From the NCBI GenBank assembly GCA_964645715.1, contig CAZYAO010000012.1:15366-79365 (forward strand): DNA of 64,000 bases. Reading direction: 5' to 3'. A model generated the notes under the pieces. The model was not told the origin of the DNA, made no database searches, and saw only the letters and a program-made list of their open reading frames with translations. Positions 44,543 through 53,255 of this stretch are shown piece after piece (positions within the stretch are counted from its first letter, which is position 1; every line of letters begins with the position of its first letter). The position numbers were made by a program, and so were the translations under genes. The DNA is from JAUMBM01 sp964645715. Its GTDB lineage: Bacteria > Bacteroidota > Bacteroidia > Chitinophagales > Saprospiraceae.

Positions 44543-45395
44543 CAGCTCGCCGGTTAAGCATCAAGGTATTTTTCGCCAGGGCATATACCCATTCGGTCAT
44601 GAGAACCCGTCGTGCATCCCAACCGGCTACCTCCATAGGCACCCGCTGGTAGTGGCCGGCCATATAGCCAGGCTGCAAGCCGGCGCAGCCGAAAAGCAGC
44701 TGGGGCCCCTCAGGCCCTGCTGCCAGCAGCTGCTCATGACAGTCTGGCGGCAAGCCCGCGTCGGTAAAGGGGAAGGAAAAAAAGCGAGGCGCGTCGGGAA
44801 ACAAGCGCTGCACAAACGCCATACTTTCCATCGTCTGTCGCCACTGTTCCTCCCGGCTTATATCAGCATACAAGGGATGATCAATACTGTGAGCACCAAT
44901 AACCACCCCTGCTTGATGAAGGTCCCTGAGTGCCTCGGTTGACAAATACGGGCGCTGCTGCGCCAGGTAGGCATCGAAGCTGAAGCCCAGCTGGCGGGCG
45001 AGATCATCGAGCAGATGCTGTTGCTGGTAGCGGATGCCGAGCAGCCCTTTACGGGCAACAGCTGCGCCAAGGCCATGCTCCCGCTGCCAGTGGCGAAACA
45101 GGCGGTGGCCCTCTTTTTTTCGCTGCTGCAGCTCGGTCAGCAGCAGGCTCACTTTATACCTGAAAAACAGTCCGCGATTGTCGACAAAAGCACTGTTGAC
45201 AAAAACNNNNNNNNNNNNNNNNNNNNNNNNNNNNNNNNNNNNNNNNNNNNNNNNNNNNNNNNNNNNNNNNNNNNNNNNNNNNNNNNNNNNNNNNNNNNNN
45301 NNNNNNGGGCGGATGCGCTGCAGGCTGGCAGGAGAAAGCCACTGAAGGCTGCCCCCTGCCAGCCGGAAGAAGATATCTTTGGGCTTATACGACAT
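44532..45395 (-). CDS. Polysaccharide deacetylase family protein, interrupted by an assembly gap
   Basis: The visible parts are 29 N-terminal residues (MSYKPKDIFFRLAGGSLQWL) and a C-terminal stretch after 100 unknown bases. The latter carries the NodB-type metal motif as HSIDHPLY in VVIGAHSIDHPLY and later FFSFPFTDAGLP. The first catalytic Asp motif presumably lies in the gap. It should be cytoplasmic or membrane-associated; no signal peptide is seen. Its start is four bases past the adhesin stop codon, and the GNAT gene overlaps its end, giving a three-gene transcript. Frame continuity across the gap cannot be proven. Confidence 0.7.
   Translation of the reverse strand: MSYKPKDIFFRLAGGSLQWLSPASLQRIRXXXXXXXXXXXXXXXXXXXXXXXXXXXXXXXXXXVFVNSAFVDNRGLFFRYKVSLLLTELQQRKKEGHRLFRHWQREHGLGAAVARKGLLGIRYQQQHLLDDLARQLGFSFDAYLAQQRPYLSTEALRDLHQAGVVIGAHSIDHPLYADISREEQWRQTMESMAFVQRLFPDAPRFFSFPFTDAGLPPDCHEQLLAAGPEGPQLLFGCAGLQPGYMAGHYQRVPMEVAGWDARRVLMTEWVYALAKNTLMLNRRADGN
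45207..45306. other. Assembly gap (100 N)
   Basis: Exactly 100 unknown bases, the conventional placeholder length for a scaffold gap, lie inside the deacetylase gene. Real length and reading frame here are unknown. Confidence 0.99.
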
Positions 45396-45399
45396 ACTG

Positions 45400-48300
45400 C
45401 TAACGAATCAGTGTCGTCTGCCCCCGGAAGCGCTGTTCACGGCCATCGGGCAACAGTGCGTCTGCCTGCCAGATAAAGACGCCCCCGTTGACTGGTTCCG
45501 AGCGGAAGTTGCCGTCCCAGCCGACGGTGGCATCATTGACCTCAAAATCACGGGCCTCGAAGACAATTTCGCCCCAGCGGTCGTACACCCTGAACAACCG
45601 TACCTGAATGCCCGGCCTGCCATGCACCAGCAGCAAGTCGTTCTGTCCGTCATCATTGGGCGTAAACCCTGTAGGCACCTCTACCCGAAAATCTTTTTCG
45701 ACAATCACTCGCACGCTGCCCCTGGCCTCACAGCCTTTTTCATCGCGAATCAGCAGCGCATAATCTGCTTCATACACGGGAAAAATAAGCGGCTGGCGAC
45801 AGTCGGTACAACTCATACGGCTGGTATCGACGGTTGTCCAGCTGTAGACAATGACAGGCCTGTCGGACGTGATGACCGGGTCGAGGGTCGTTGTATCGCC
45901 ATACGTAATGATCAGTCGGTCGGGCAGCTCCAGCAGCAGCGGATTAGGCTGCCGGATGGTTGCCACGCCCGACTGCTGTTCGCAGCCTTTGGCATCCCTG
46001 ACCAGCACTGCATAGCTGCCTTCATCGAGGCCTGCAAACAAGGAGCTGCCACTAAACAGGCTGCTCGTGTTGAGTTTGAACCGATAAGGAGGGTTGCCCC
46101 CGGAAGCGAGTACCTGCAATTGGCCGTCAGCTTCGTCAAAGCAGCTCACATCGGTTGGCTGCAGATTGACAACGATGGGCGGAGGAGCCCCTACGGTATA
46201 GGTTTTTACGACTGCGCAGCCCAGTCCGTCGGTGAGGGTTACCGTGTATTCACCTGCTGTGAGTTGCTCGAGGCCTGCGCCGCCGGCGCCATTGGACCAC
46301 TGAAAAATATAAGGTCCCTGACCGCCACTGGCCGTGAGTGCGATGCGTCCATTGCTGCTGTTGGCACAGTCGGCATTGGTAATCTGCGGCTGCAGCAGGA
46401 TTGGCGGTGGCTGAATGAGATTAAACGACCGGCTGAGTACACAACCATTGGCATCCCGTGCCGTCAGGCTGTACTGTCCGGCGGCCAGACTGTCGATAGC
46501 AGCCGTAGTTGCTCCGTTGGACCACACATAACTATAGGGTGACCTGCCGCCAGTGAGCTGGACGCTCACAGCTCCCGTCGACTGGCCTGCGCAGGCGATG
46601 TTGGTCAGTTGGGCCTCAGCGGCGAGCGGTGAAGGTTCCTCCACTGTGACAGCGGCAGCCGCCTCACAACCCTGGGCGTCGCTCACCGTTATCCCGTAAT
46701 TGCCGGCGCGCAAATTGGCTGCGGTGGGTGTATTGCCGACGGCAGCCCCTGTCCATTGGTAGAGAAAAGGCGGCGTACCCCCGGCAACTGTCAGGCTAAC
46801 CGATCCTGAAGCAGAGCCATGACAATCGACATCCACCACCGCGTAGGAAAGCAGCACCGGCGGAGCCCTGTCTACCACCACCGGCAGCGTAAACTGACAC
46901 CCATTGGCATCCTGGACTGTCAGCTGATAACTACCGCTGGTCAGTCCGCCGACAGTACTCCCCGACTGTCCGCTGCTCCAGCTGAAGGTATAGGGAGCCA
47001 CCCCGCCCTGGGCCACTGCCGAAGCCCCCCCGTTGGGTGGGCCACTGCACGCCTGTACAACGGTGGTCACGGATGCAGAAAGCAGCGTGGGCTGATTGAC
47101 CGTCACTGTCTCCGTCAACACACAGCTATTGGCATCCGTCAGGCTAAGCTGGTAGTTACCCGCCTGCAGGCCTGAAACTACGGCTGTCTGCTGACCATTG
47201 CTCCAGCTATACTGATAACCACCCGCCCCGCCCGAGGCAGTTGCCGTGATCCGGCCACTGTCACCACCGAAACAGGCAACATCCAGCACTGCAAAATTCA
47301 GCGCCAGGGGCAAAGGCTGTGTGAGTTCAACTGTATCCGCCGCCTGACAGCCATTGGCATCCGTCAGCCGGAGGCTGACCGATGCTGCACTCAGCTGCGA
47401 GAGACTGTCCGTATTAGCCGCAGAGACATTCCAGCTGTACGTATAAGGAGAAGTTCCTCCTGTAGCCAGACTACTGACAGCTCCGTCGCTGCCACCGAAG
47501 CAGGAAACAGGATAAGCACTAAGAGAAAGGACGAGACGCGCTGGCTGAGACAGCAGCAGCGCCGTGTCCAGCAGACAGCCATTGGCATCTGTGACTGTAA
47601 GTGCTACATTCCCTGCCGCCAGCGCGTTGGTCAGCTGGGTTGTTGCCCCATTACTCCACTGATAATTGTAAGGCGGTCTGCCCCCAGAAACCAGCGCACT
47701 ACCTTGTCCGTCGCTACCCCCGAAGCAGGCAGGCTGACGCAGGCTCAGCACTGCTGCCAGCGGTAGCGGCTCCGCCACCGACACCTGGGCTGTATTTTCA
47801 CAACCATTGGCATCCCTGACCAGTAGCGAATACGTTCCTGCCAGCACATTGCTGGTGGTCGCCGCACTGCCAACGACCAGGCCTGAGGATGTTTCACGCC
47901 AGCTGTATACATAAGGAGGCACCCCCCCCTGGCTGTTTGCCTGCAGCATGCCCCCGGGCACTGCAGCACAAAGCGCATCCGTTGCCGAAGCCGACACCTG
48001 CAGGACAGCTGGCTGACCGACATCAGCACTTACGGAAAGCGAACAACCGTTGATATCTTCAATCAAAGCTTCATAACTACCAGCAGGAACATTGGCAATC
48101 GAAGGCCCGAAGAGCCCTCCGCTGCCGAGCCACTCGACAGTATACCCGCCTGTGCCCCCGCTGAGCAGCAACTGGACAGCCCCGTTGCTACCACCAAAAC
48201 AACTGACAGCAGTAACATTGGCAGTCGCCTGTAGCGGCAGCGGCTCCGACAGCAGCGTATCAAGTCGATAGACACAGCCCGCGGCATCTGCCAGATTGAG

Positions 48301-50898
48301 CAGATACTGTCCTGCTCCCAACTGTGCAGCCACTGAGTCCGTTGCCCCCGACGACCAGTCGAAAACATAAGGACCATTCCCGTCATTGACCACCACGGTC
48401 AGTTCGCCATCCTGCCCCCCCGCGCAGCTGACAGGTTTTTTTACCACAAAAGCAAAGCCCGGATCTGGCGGCTGTGGTACGGTAAAACTCAGGCTGGCAG
48501 TACAGCCACTGCCATCAGTCACCTGAGCCACCCAAAGACCCGCCGACAGCCCCGTCAGCAAGCCAGTGGCATTTTGCTGTCCCGGCAGAGCATAGATAAA
48601 AGGCCCGTTGCCTGCCGTCACTTCCAGCTGCACACTGCCGTCGCTTCCACCGAAGCAACTTACCGGATTGATGGTAGCAAGTGCCACAGCCGGCGGGGTG
48701 CAGTTGAGGGTAGTACAGCTGACCCATTTCGGATCGCTGGGACAATCGCTGCCAATCACCCTGACAGCCACTGATACAGTCTGCAGCAGCGCCAGGCTGC
48801 TGATCAGGTGACTATTGGCGCCATTGGCGGGTATCCATGGACCGCCGTCGATGCTCACCTCATAGCCAAGGCTGGCCGGTACAACAGGCCAGATAATTTC
48901 AATAGAATTTTCCGTCACTGCGCCACAGACCGGATCTGACATCGACAGCGAGCCGAATGGCTCCACCACAATCGTATCCGCTACTTGGCAACCATAGGAA
49001 TCCTGCGCGAGCAAAGAATAAGTGGTTACTGCCGCCGGCACCGTCAGTACAGGATCGGGGCAATCGGTGCAAGATAGTCCATTGGCTGGCGTCCATTGAT
49101 AATTGATTTCGTAGGGCGCATTGAAACAAATAGACCATTGATAGAGCGTACCGACGAAGCCCATGGCGTCATCGGTTATGAGCAGTCGCCAGGTACCATT
49201 GGTTCTGCGGCTGCCGTTCCACAGATCCTCCCACACCCCTTCCGGTTTCCAGTCGCCAGTGAAAGGCACAGCTGAAGCGGGTGCGAAAGGCCCCGGGAAG
49301 TTGATAGGTACCGTGGCAGCAGGACTGAAACAGGTAGCGCGATACTGATCGGGCTGACCACCATTGCCCCCGTTGCCGCCATTGTCGGTAGTCAGTTCGA
49401 TAAACTGCCCATCGGGGCTAAACAGGAAGACATCCAGGTCATCAATCCACTGATGCACCAGACTATCGATACAAACCGACTTGATCACCTCAGGACCAAG
49501 AGTGGCGGGCAGTACCCCCTGTACTTCGATGGGTGAAAAATACTGAATATTGTGCTGCGCTATGCTCAGCGGTGTATTATTGACGAAGCGCGGCGGGACA
49601 GGCAGTTCAATCGGGATACTGCCATCGAGGCCAACAAGTTCCTCGGGACATTGCTGCAGATCATCGCCCAGATCAGGTTTCAGCAATGGATTTTCTTTAA
49701 TCAGAATATCGAAGGTATCCACATTACAGGGATCCACCTGAACGATCAGCCGTATGTTCTCATCGCCCTCATCGATATTATCTTCGAAAGCTTCGACAGT
49801 AAAGCGCACGATGCTATCGCCGGCAGGCACTACCACGGCAGCGGGCAAGGGGCTGTAATCAAGCCCGGGCTGTGCGCTCCCCTCGATTGAATAGCTGATG
49901 GGGAGATCCGCCTCCGTTCTCACGGGCAGCACGAAAGCAATTTCGCCATCGCGGCAGCCCTCTGCCAGTCCGCCATCGACACTAAGTCCGGCGATCTGTA
50001 CATCTACAGAGCCCGTACCAAAACTTTTGGCCTCGAGAAAAACTCCGGAATCAAAAGCCCCGTCGCTTACATCGCAGATCACCAGTTTGATGGTATAAGT
50101 ACTGCAGGGAACGACGACAGCTTCAGCTGTGAAGACATCTGTATATCCGTCATAGACAGGCAGTGCCGGCGAGTTTTCGTTGGCGTTGTAGAAAGCGCTG
50201 TAGCTGAGGGAGCCCAGCGGTGGCTGGCAGTTGCCGGCCGTTCCGCTGCTGCCGACCACCCCCGGATTGACATTATTGATGCGAACAGGCAGGTTGGTCC
50301 CCGGCACCAGCGCTATATTGCGGCTATTGTTGCTGTACGGCCCAGTGATACCGGGTCCACTGATAAAAAAGCCGAAAATATCGTTAAAATTGCTGCATAC
50401 ATATTCTGGATATTCCTCCGACCCGAAAGCATAGCGGAATCTGAGTGTATCGCTCACAGGCCTGAAGGTTATGATATATCGGCAGATATCATTGATTGAC
50501 CCACCCTGACCGGCAATGGCCTGCATATCCGGATCAAAAAGTGCGGAGCCTGGCAGCGATACAGAAGCCTGCGAGCTACCCGGCGAATTGACCCCAATAC
50601 TGGCCCCCTGGGTGGCGGCCCTGCCTGTAGTCATTACAATCCCCCGGCTCATCCCTATGCTGGCACCCCCGTTATTGAAGAAGCCAACCGACTGGTTGTT
50701 GCCCTCGTAAGAGACACTGAGTACTTCCACCCCATCACCCAAAAAAACATTGGTAATAAGATTGTCAGGTGTGTAGGGTGGCCCACTGCTCACCTCCAGC
50801 GGCTGCGACAACAATTGCAGTCCCCCAAACAAGGCCAGCAGCACCAGTCCCCCCCCTTTTGCAGCCCGAAACAAGCGGCCATTACAGATATTACCCAT
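45400..50898 (-). CDS. Giant SprB-repeat adhesin with choice-of-anchor L and CHU_C (T9SS type B) domains
   Basis: This 1832-residue surface protein has a signal peptide (about residues 15-32), a choice-of-anchor L domain (about 40-290; TPDNLITNVFLGDGVEVLSV), a Calx-beta-like segment (290-400; GLDYSPLPAAVVVPAGDS), a proprotein-convertase P-like domain (440-600; FLFSPDGQFIELTTDNGG), then twelve SprB-type repeats of about 67 residues (745-1655; pattern CFGGSDG, GG..PY.Y.WSNG, AG.Y...v.DANGC, .QP), and a gliding-motility CHU_C domain at the end (1740-1832; FTPNDDGQNDLL, VYDRWGEIVFE, NGGVFIWQ). The last is a T9SS type B sorting signal. SprB in Flavobacterium is the moving gliding adhesin, so adhesion or gliding is inferred. 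It heads the gene set with the deacetylase and GNAT genes. Confidence 0.9.
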   Translation of the reverse strand: MGNICNGRLFRAAKGGGLVLLALFGGLQLLSQPLEVSSGPPYTPDNLITNVFLGDGVEVLSVSYEGNNQSVGFFNNGGASIGMSRGIVMTTGRAATQGASIGVNSPGSSQASVSLPGSALFDPDMQAIAGQGGSINDICRYIITFRPVSDTLRFRYAFGSEEYPEYVCSNFNDIFGFFISGPGITGPYSNNSRNIALVPGTNLPVRINNVNPGVVGSSGTAGNCQPPLGSLSYSAFYNANENSPALPVYDGYTDVFTAEAVVVPCSTYTIKLVICDVSDGAFDSGVFLEAKSFGTGSVDVQIAGLSVDGGLAEGCRDGEIAFVLPVRTEADLPISYSIEGSAQPGLDYSPLPAAVVVPAGDSIVRFTVEAFEDNIDEGDENIRLIVQVDPCNVDTFDILIKENPLLKPDLGDDLQQCPEELVGLDGSIPIELPVPPRFVNNTPLSIAQHNIQYFSPIEVQGVLPATLGPEVIKSVCIDSLVHQWIDDLDVFLFSPDGQFIELTTDNGGNGGNGGQPDQYRATCFSPAATVPINFPGPFAPASAVPFTGDWKPEGVWEDLWNGSRRTNGTWRLLITDDAMGFVGTLYQWSICFNAPYEINYQWTPANGLSCTDCPDPVLTVPAAVTTYSLLAQDSYGCQVADTIVVEPFGSLSMSDPVCGAVTENSIEIIWPVVPASLGYEVSIDGGPWIPANGANSHLISSLALLQTVSVAVRVIGSDCPSDPKWVSCTTLNCTPPAVALATINPVSCFGGSDGSVQLEVTAGNGPFIYALPGQQNATGLLTGLSAGLWVAQVTDGSGCTASLSFTVPQPPDPGFAFVVKKPVSCAGGQDGELTVVVNDGNGPYVFDWSSGATDSVAAQLGAGQYLLNLADAAGCVYRLDTLLSEPLPLQATANVTAVSCFGGSNGAVQLLLSGGTGGYTVEWLGSGGLFGPSIANVPAGSYEALIEDINGCSLSVSADVGQPAVLQVSASATDALCAAVPGGMLQANSQGGVPPYVYSWRETSSGLVVGSAATTSNVLAGTYSLLVRDANGCENTAQVSVAEPLPLAAVLSLRQPACFGGSDGQGSALVSGGRPPYNYQWSNGATTQLTNALAAGNVALTVTDANGCLLDTALLLSQPARLVLSLSAYPVSCFGGSDGAVSSLATGGTSPYTYSWNVSAANTDSLSQLSAASVSLRLTDANGCQAADTVELTQPLPLALNFAVLDVACFGGDSGRITATASGGAGGYQYSWSNGQQTAVVSGLQAGNYQLSLTDANSCVLTETVTVNQPTLLSASVTTVVQACSGPPNGGASAVAQGGVAPYTFSWSSGQSGSTVGGLTSGSYQLTVQDANGCQFTLPVVVDRAPPVLLSYAVVDVDCHGSASGSVSLTVAGGTPPFLYQWTGAAVGNTPTAANLRAGNYGITVSDAQGCEAAAAVTVEEPSPLAAEAQLTNIACAGQSTGAVSVQLTGGRSPYSYVWSNGATTAAIDSLAAGQYSLTARDANGCVLSRSFNLIQPPPILLQPQITNADCANSSNGRIALTASGGQGPYIFQWSNGAGGAGLEQLTAGEYTVTLTDGLGCAVVKTYTVGAPPPIVVNLQPTDVSCFDEADGQLQVLASGGNPPYRFKLNTSSLFSGSSLFAGLDEGSYAVLVRDAKGCEQQSGVATIRQPNPLLLELPDRLIITYGDTTTLDPVITSDRPVIVYSWTTVDTSRMSCTDCRQPLIFPVYEADYALLIRDEKGCEARGSVRVIVEKDFRVEVPTGFTPNDDGQNDLLLVHGRPGIQVRLFRVYDRWGEIVFEARDFEVNDATVGWDGNFRSEPVNGGVFIWQADALLPDGREQRFRGQTTLIR

Positions 50899-50991
50899 AT
50901 CGTATTTTGTTATGCAGGGTTAAAAATACTCCTTACGGCTGTTATTGATGATTATTAATCGAAAAAAAGCCCAAATTCGTACTCGATACGA

Positions 50992-50999
50992 TATTTTTG
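50992..50999 (+). promoter_or_regulatory. -7 box of sppA
   Basis: TATTTTTG matches TAnnTTTG and lies 31 bases before the sppA ATG; there is no TTG at the -33 position. Confidence 0.35.
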
Positions 51000-51029
51000 C
51001 AGTAAATACAGAATACAACCCCATTTCGC

Positions 51030-52802
51030 ATGCGACAATTTTTTAAATTCCTTTTTGCCTCCTGTCTGGGCACGCTATTGGCCCTGCTAGCCATATTGGT
51101 CATCATCACCGGCACCCTCAGTTCACTCTCGCAACAAGCGAGTGCCCCCAAGGATGTAAGGCCCAACAGTGTGCTGCGGCTCAAGCTTGACCAGCCCATA
51201 CCTGAGCTTACTGACAACAGTACCAACCTGCCCATTAGCCTCAACCAGTCGAAGAGCCGGTTGCTGGGTGTTCATGATATCAGCCGAATCATACGTGCAG
51301 CGGCCAAGGACAAAGATATCAAGGGGATTTTTCTGGAGACTACAGAGGTACAGGCTGGCTTTGCCACCTCCACCCTCATCCGAGAAGAGCTGGCAGCCTT
51401 CCGGAAGACAGGAAAATTTGTGATTGCCCATGCGCCTTATTATTCACAGGGCGCCTATTATCTCGCCTCAGCTGCGAATGCCGTCTATGTAGCTCCTCAG
51501 GGCTTGGTTGATTTACGCGGATTTGCTGCCCAGGTACCCTTTTTCAAAGAGTTGCTGGACAAAGTAGGCATTGATATGCAGGTGTACTATGCCGGAGAGT
51601 TTAAGAGCGCTACGGAGCCCTACCGGCGCACTTCTATTTCACCGGAAAACAAGCTGCAGACGCGAGAGCTGCTGGAGGGCATGTATGACATGCTGCTCGA
51701 GGATATCAGCCGCTCGCGCAAAACCAAGCCGGAACAGCTGCGGCAGGCCGTCAGCACGTATGCGGGCCGTACGGCAGAGGGTGCGCGCGAGGCTGGGTTG
51801 ATTGACGGCATTGCCTATCGCGAGGAGGTGCTTGCTATTATGCGCCGTAAGCTGGGTATTAAGACAGACAAGGAGATTTCATTTATCGGCGCCAATGCAT
51901 ATTATGATGCCCGCGTGCGAGCAGAAGAGAAGCAGTCCGACAAAATTGCGGTAGTTATAGCTGAAGGCAACATTGTCGACGGCAAGGGGGATGCGGGCAG
52001 TATTGGCGACGAAGACTACGTAGCTATTATTGACAAGCTCCGCCAGGATAAGCGGGTTAAGGCGGTTGTGTTGCGCATCAATTCGCCGGGGGGTAGTGCT
52101 TCAGCCTCCGACCACATCTGGGAGTCGCTCATGCTGCTCAAGGAGACTGGCAAGCCGCTGGTCGTCTCTATGGGTGACTATGCCGCCTCCGGCGGTTATT
52201 ATATTGCTGCACCGGCGGACACCATTTTTGCGCAGCGCAACACCATCACGGGCTCCATCGGTGTTTTCCTGTTATTCCCTTCGGTACAAAAGCTGATGAA
52301 TGACAAGCTGGGCGTTCGCTTTGACACGGTACTGACGGCCCCCTACGCGGCGGGCTTTACGCCGGTACAGCAGCTCAGTGAGGCAGAGGGTCGCATGCTG
52401 CAGGAGCGTACGGACTGGCTGTACCAGGTATTTTTGGGAAAAGTGGGCCGTGGGCGGAATATGTCGGTGGCGGGCGTGGACAGTGTGGCGCGCGGGCGTG
52501 TATGGTTGGCCGACAAAGCACAACAGATTGGGCTGGTCGACGAGATTGGTGGCTTGGACGAGGCGATACAAACTGCCGCATCCATGGCTGGCCTGACGAC
52601 TTATGAGAAGGCTGTCTATCCTTCAGCCGTGTCTCCCATTGAGCGCCTTTTCAAGGAACTCATGGAGGAAGACGAAGATTTGGGCAGTATTATCTTCCGA
52701 CAGAAGATGGGACAGCACCAGCCTTATATCCAGTTTATGGAGTCGCTGAGTCAGCCTAAAGGTGTGCAGGCCAGAATGCCTTTTCTCATTGATTATCGTT
52801 AA
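51030..52802 (+). CDS. sppA: Signal peptide peptidase SppA (67K type)
   Basis: This 590-residue inner-membrane serine protease cleaves leftover signal peptides. An N-terminal membrane segment (about 8-30, FLFASCLGTLLALLAILVII) anchors two tandem ClpP-like domains. The Ser/Lys dyad is visible: Lys192 in AGEFKSATEPYRR of the N-terminal domain and Ser387 in YAASGGYY of the C-terminal domain, the arrangement of the long E. coli-type SppA. The start (MRQFFKF) fits. It ends at a 21-bp palindrome convergent with the CPMC protein gene. Confidence 0.94.
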   Translation: MRQFFKFLFASCLGTLLALLAILVIITGTLSSLSQQASAPKDVRPNSVLRLKLDQPIPELTDNSTNLPISLNQSKSRLLGVHDISRIIRAAAKDKDIKGIFLETTEVQAGFATSTLIREELAAFRKTGKFVIAHAPYYSQGAYYLASAANAVYVAPQGLVDLRGFAAQVPFFKELLDKVGIDMQVYYAGEFKSATEPYRRTSISPENKLQTRELLEGMYDMLLEDISRSRKTKPEQLRQAVSTYAGRTAEGAREAGLIDGIAYREEVLAIMRRKLGIKTDKEISFIGANAYYDARVRAEEKQSDKIAVVIAEGNIVDGKGDAGSIGDEDYVAIIDKLRQDKRVKAVVLRINSPGGSASASDHIWESLMLLKETGKPLVVSMGDYAASGGYYIAAPADTIFAQRNTITGSIGVFLLFPSVQKLMNDKLGVRFDTVLTAPYAAGFTPVQQLSEAEGRMLQERTDWLYQVFLGKVGRGRNMSVAGVDSVARGRVWLADKAQQIGLVDEIGGLDEAIQTAASMAGLTTYEKAVYPSAVSPIERLFKELMEEDEDLGSIIFRQKMGQHQPYIQFMESLSQPKGVQARMPFLIDYR

Positions 52803-52815
52803 TTGGTTGCTGTGT

Positions 52816-52859
52816 ATAAGTACACCGCTGGCGGCAAATGCCGCCAGCGGTGTACTTAT
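52816..52859. terminator. 21-bp perfect palindrome with GC tip
   Basis: 52816-52836 pairs exactly with 52839-52859 around AA. The tip is TGGCGGCA/TGCCGCCA, the base ATAAGTACACC/GGTGTACTTAT. It lies between convergent sppA and the CPMC gene, and the latter's stop codon follows at once. Confidence 0.85.
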
Positions 52860-52860
52860 T

Positions 52861-53115
52861 TTACGCTACCTGCTCATCTGCCTCTTTATTTCTGTTTTTA
52901 CGCCAGAGCCACACCAGCACACCCAGCAGGAGGTAGGGAGTTGCCAGCATGTATAAAATGCCGGCATTAAGTCCCTTGCCCGTGCTGCCACCATTGGCCA
53001 GATTAGACTCTGCCGTGGCACGGCACATGGGGCACTGGGCCAACAGTTCTGTGGTACCAGTTGCGAGCAGCAGCGCTACCAGCAAGGCTCCCAGGAGAAT
53101 TGACTTACGCTTCAT
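52861..53115 (-). CDS. Small membrane protein with CPMC motif
   Basis: This 84-residue protein has an N-terminal signal or membrane segment (KSILLGALLVALLLATGTTELLAQ), a QCPMCRATAESN motif right after it, a Gly/Ser-rich stretch (NGGSTGKGLN), and a second membrane helix (ILYMLATPYLLLGVLVWLW) with a basic end. Similar small proteins are frequent in the Bacteroidota without assigned function; the two cysteines could bind metal or form a disulfide. The ATG at 53115 is preferred over a TTG at 53121. Confidence 0.7.
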   Translation of the reverse strand: MKRKSILLGALLVALLLATGTTELLAQCPMCRATAESNLANGGSTGKGLNAGILYMLATPYLLLGVLVWLWRKNRNKEADEQVA

Positions 53116-53226
53116 AAGCAAATGTATTCAATTAGCGTGTAAAGATAACGATTTGTTGCCATTCTGTCAGTACAGACAACGGCCTAAAAATTGAGAACCG
53201 CTGCATATCCTGCTAACAAATATCAT

Positions 53227-53234
53227 TACCTTTG
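53227..53234 (+). promoter_or_regulatory. -7 box of the aminotransferase gene
   Basis: TACCTTTG, the same box as in rpsU and purC, lies 22 bases before the ATG at 53256. The nearest TTG is 33 bases upstream, too far for a standard -33. Confidence 0.5.
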
Positions 53235-53255
53235 CGTTCACAAACTAGGTAAAAC

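Noticed and set aside
45379..46542. 387-residue plus-strand frame opposite the adhesin
   Set aside because: It is a shadow of the GC-rich SprB repeat coding strand; the repeat pattern and sorting domain are on the minus strand.
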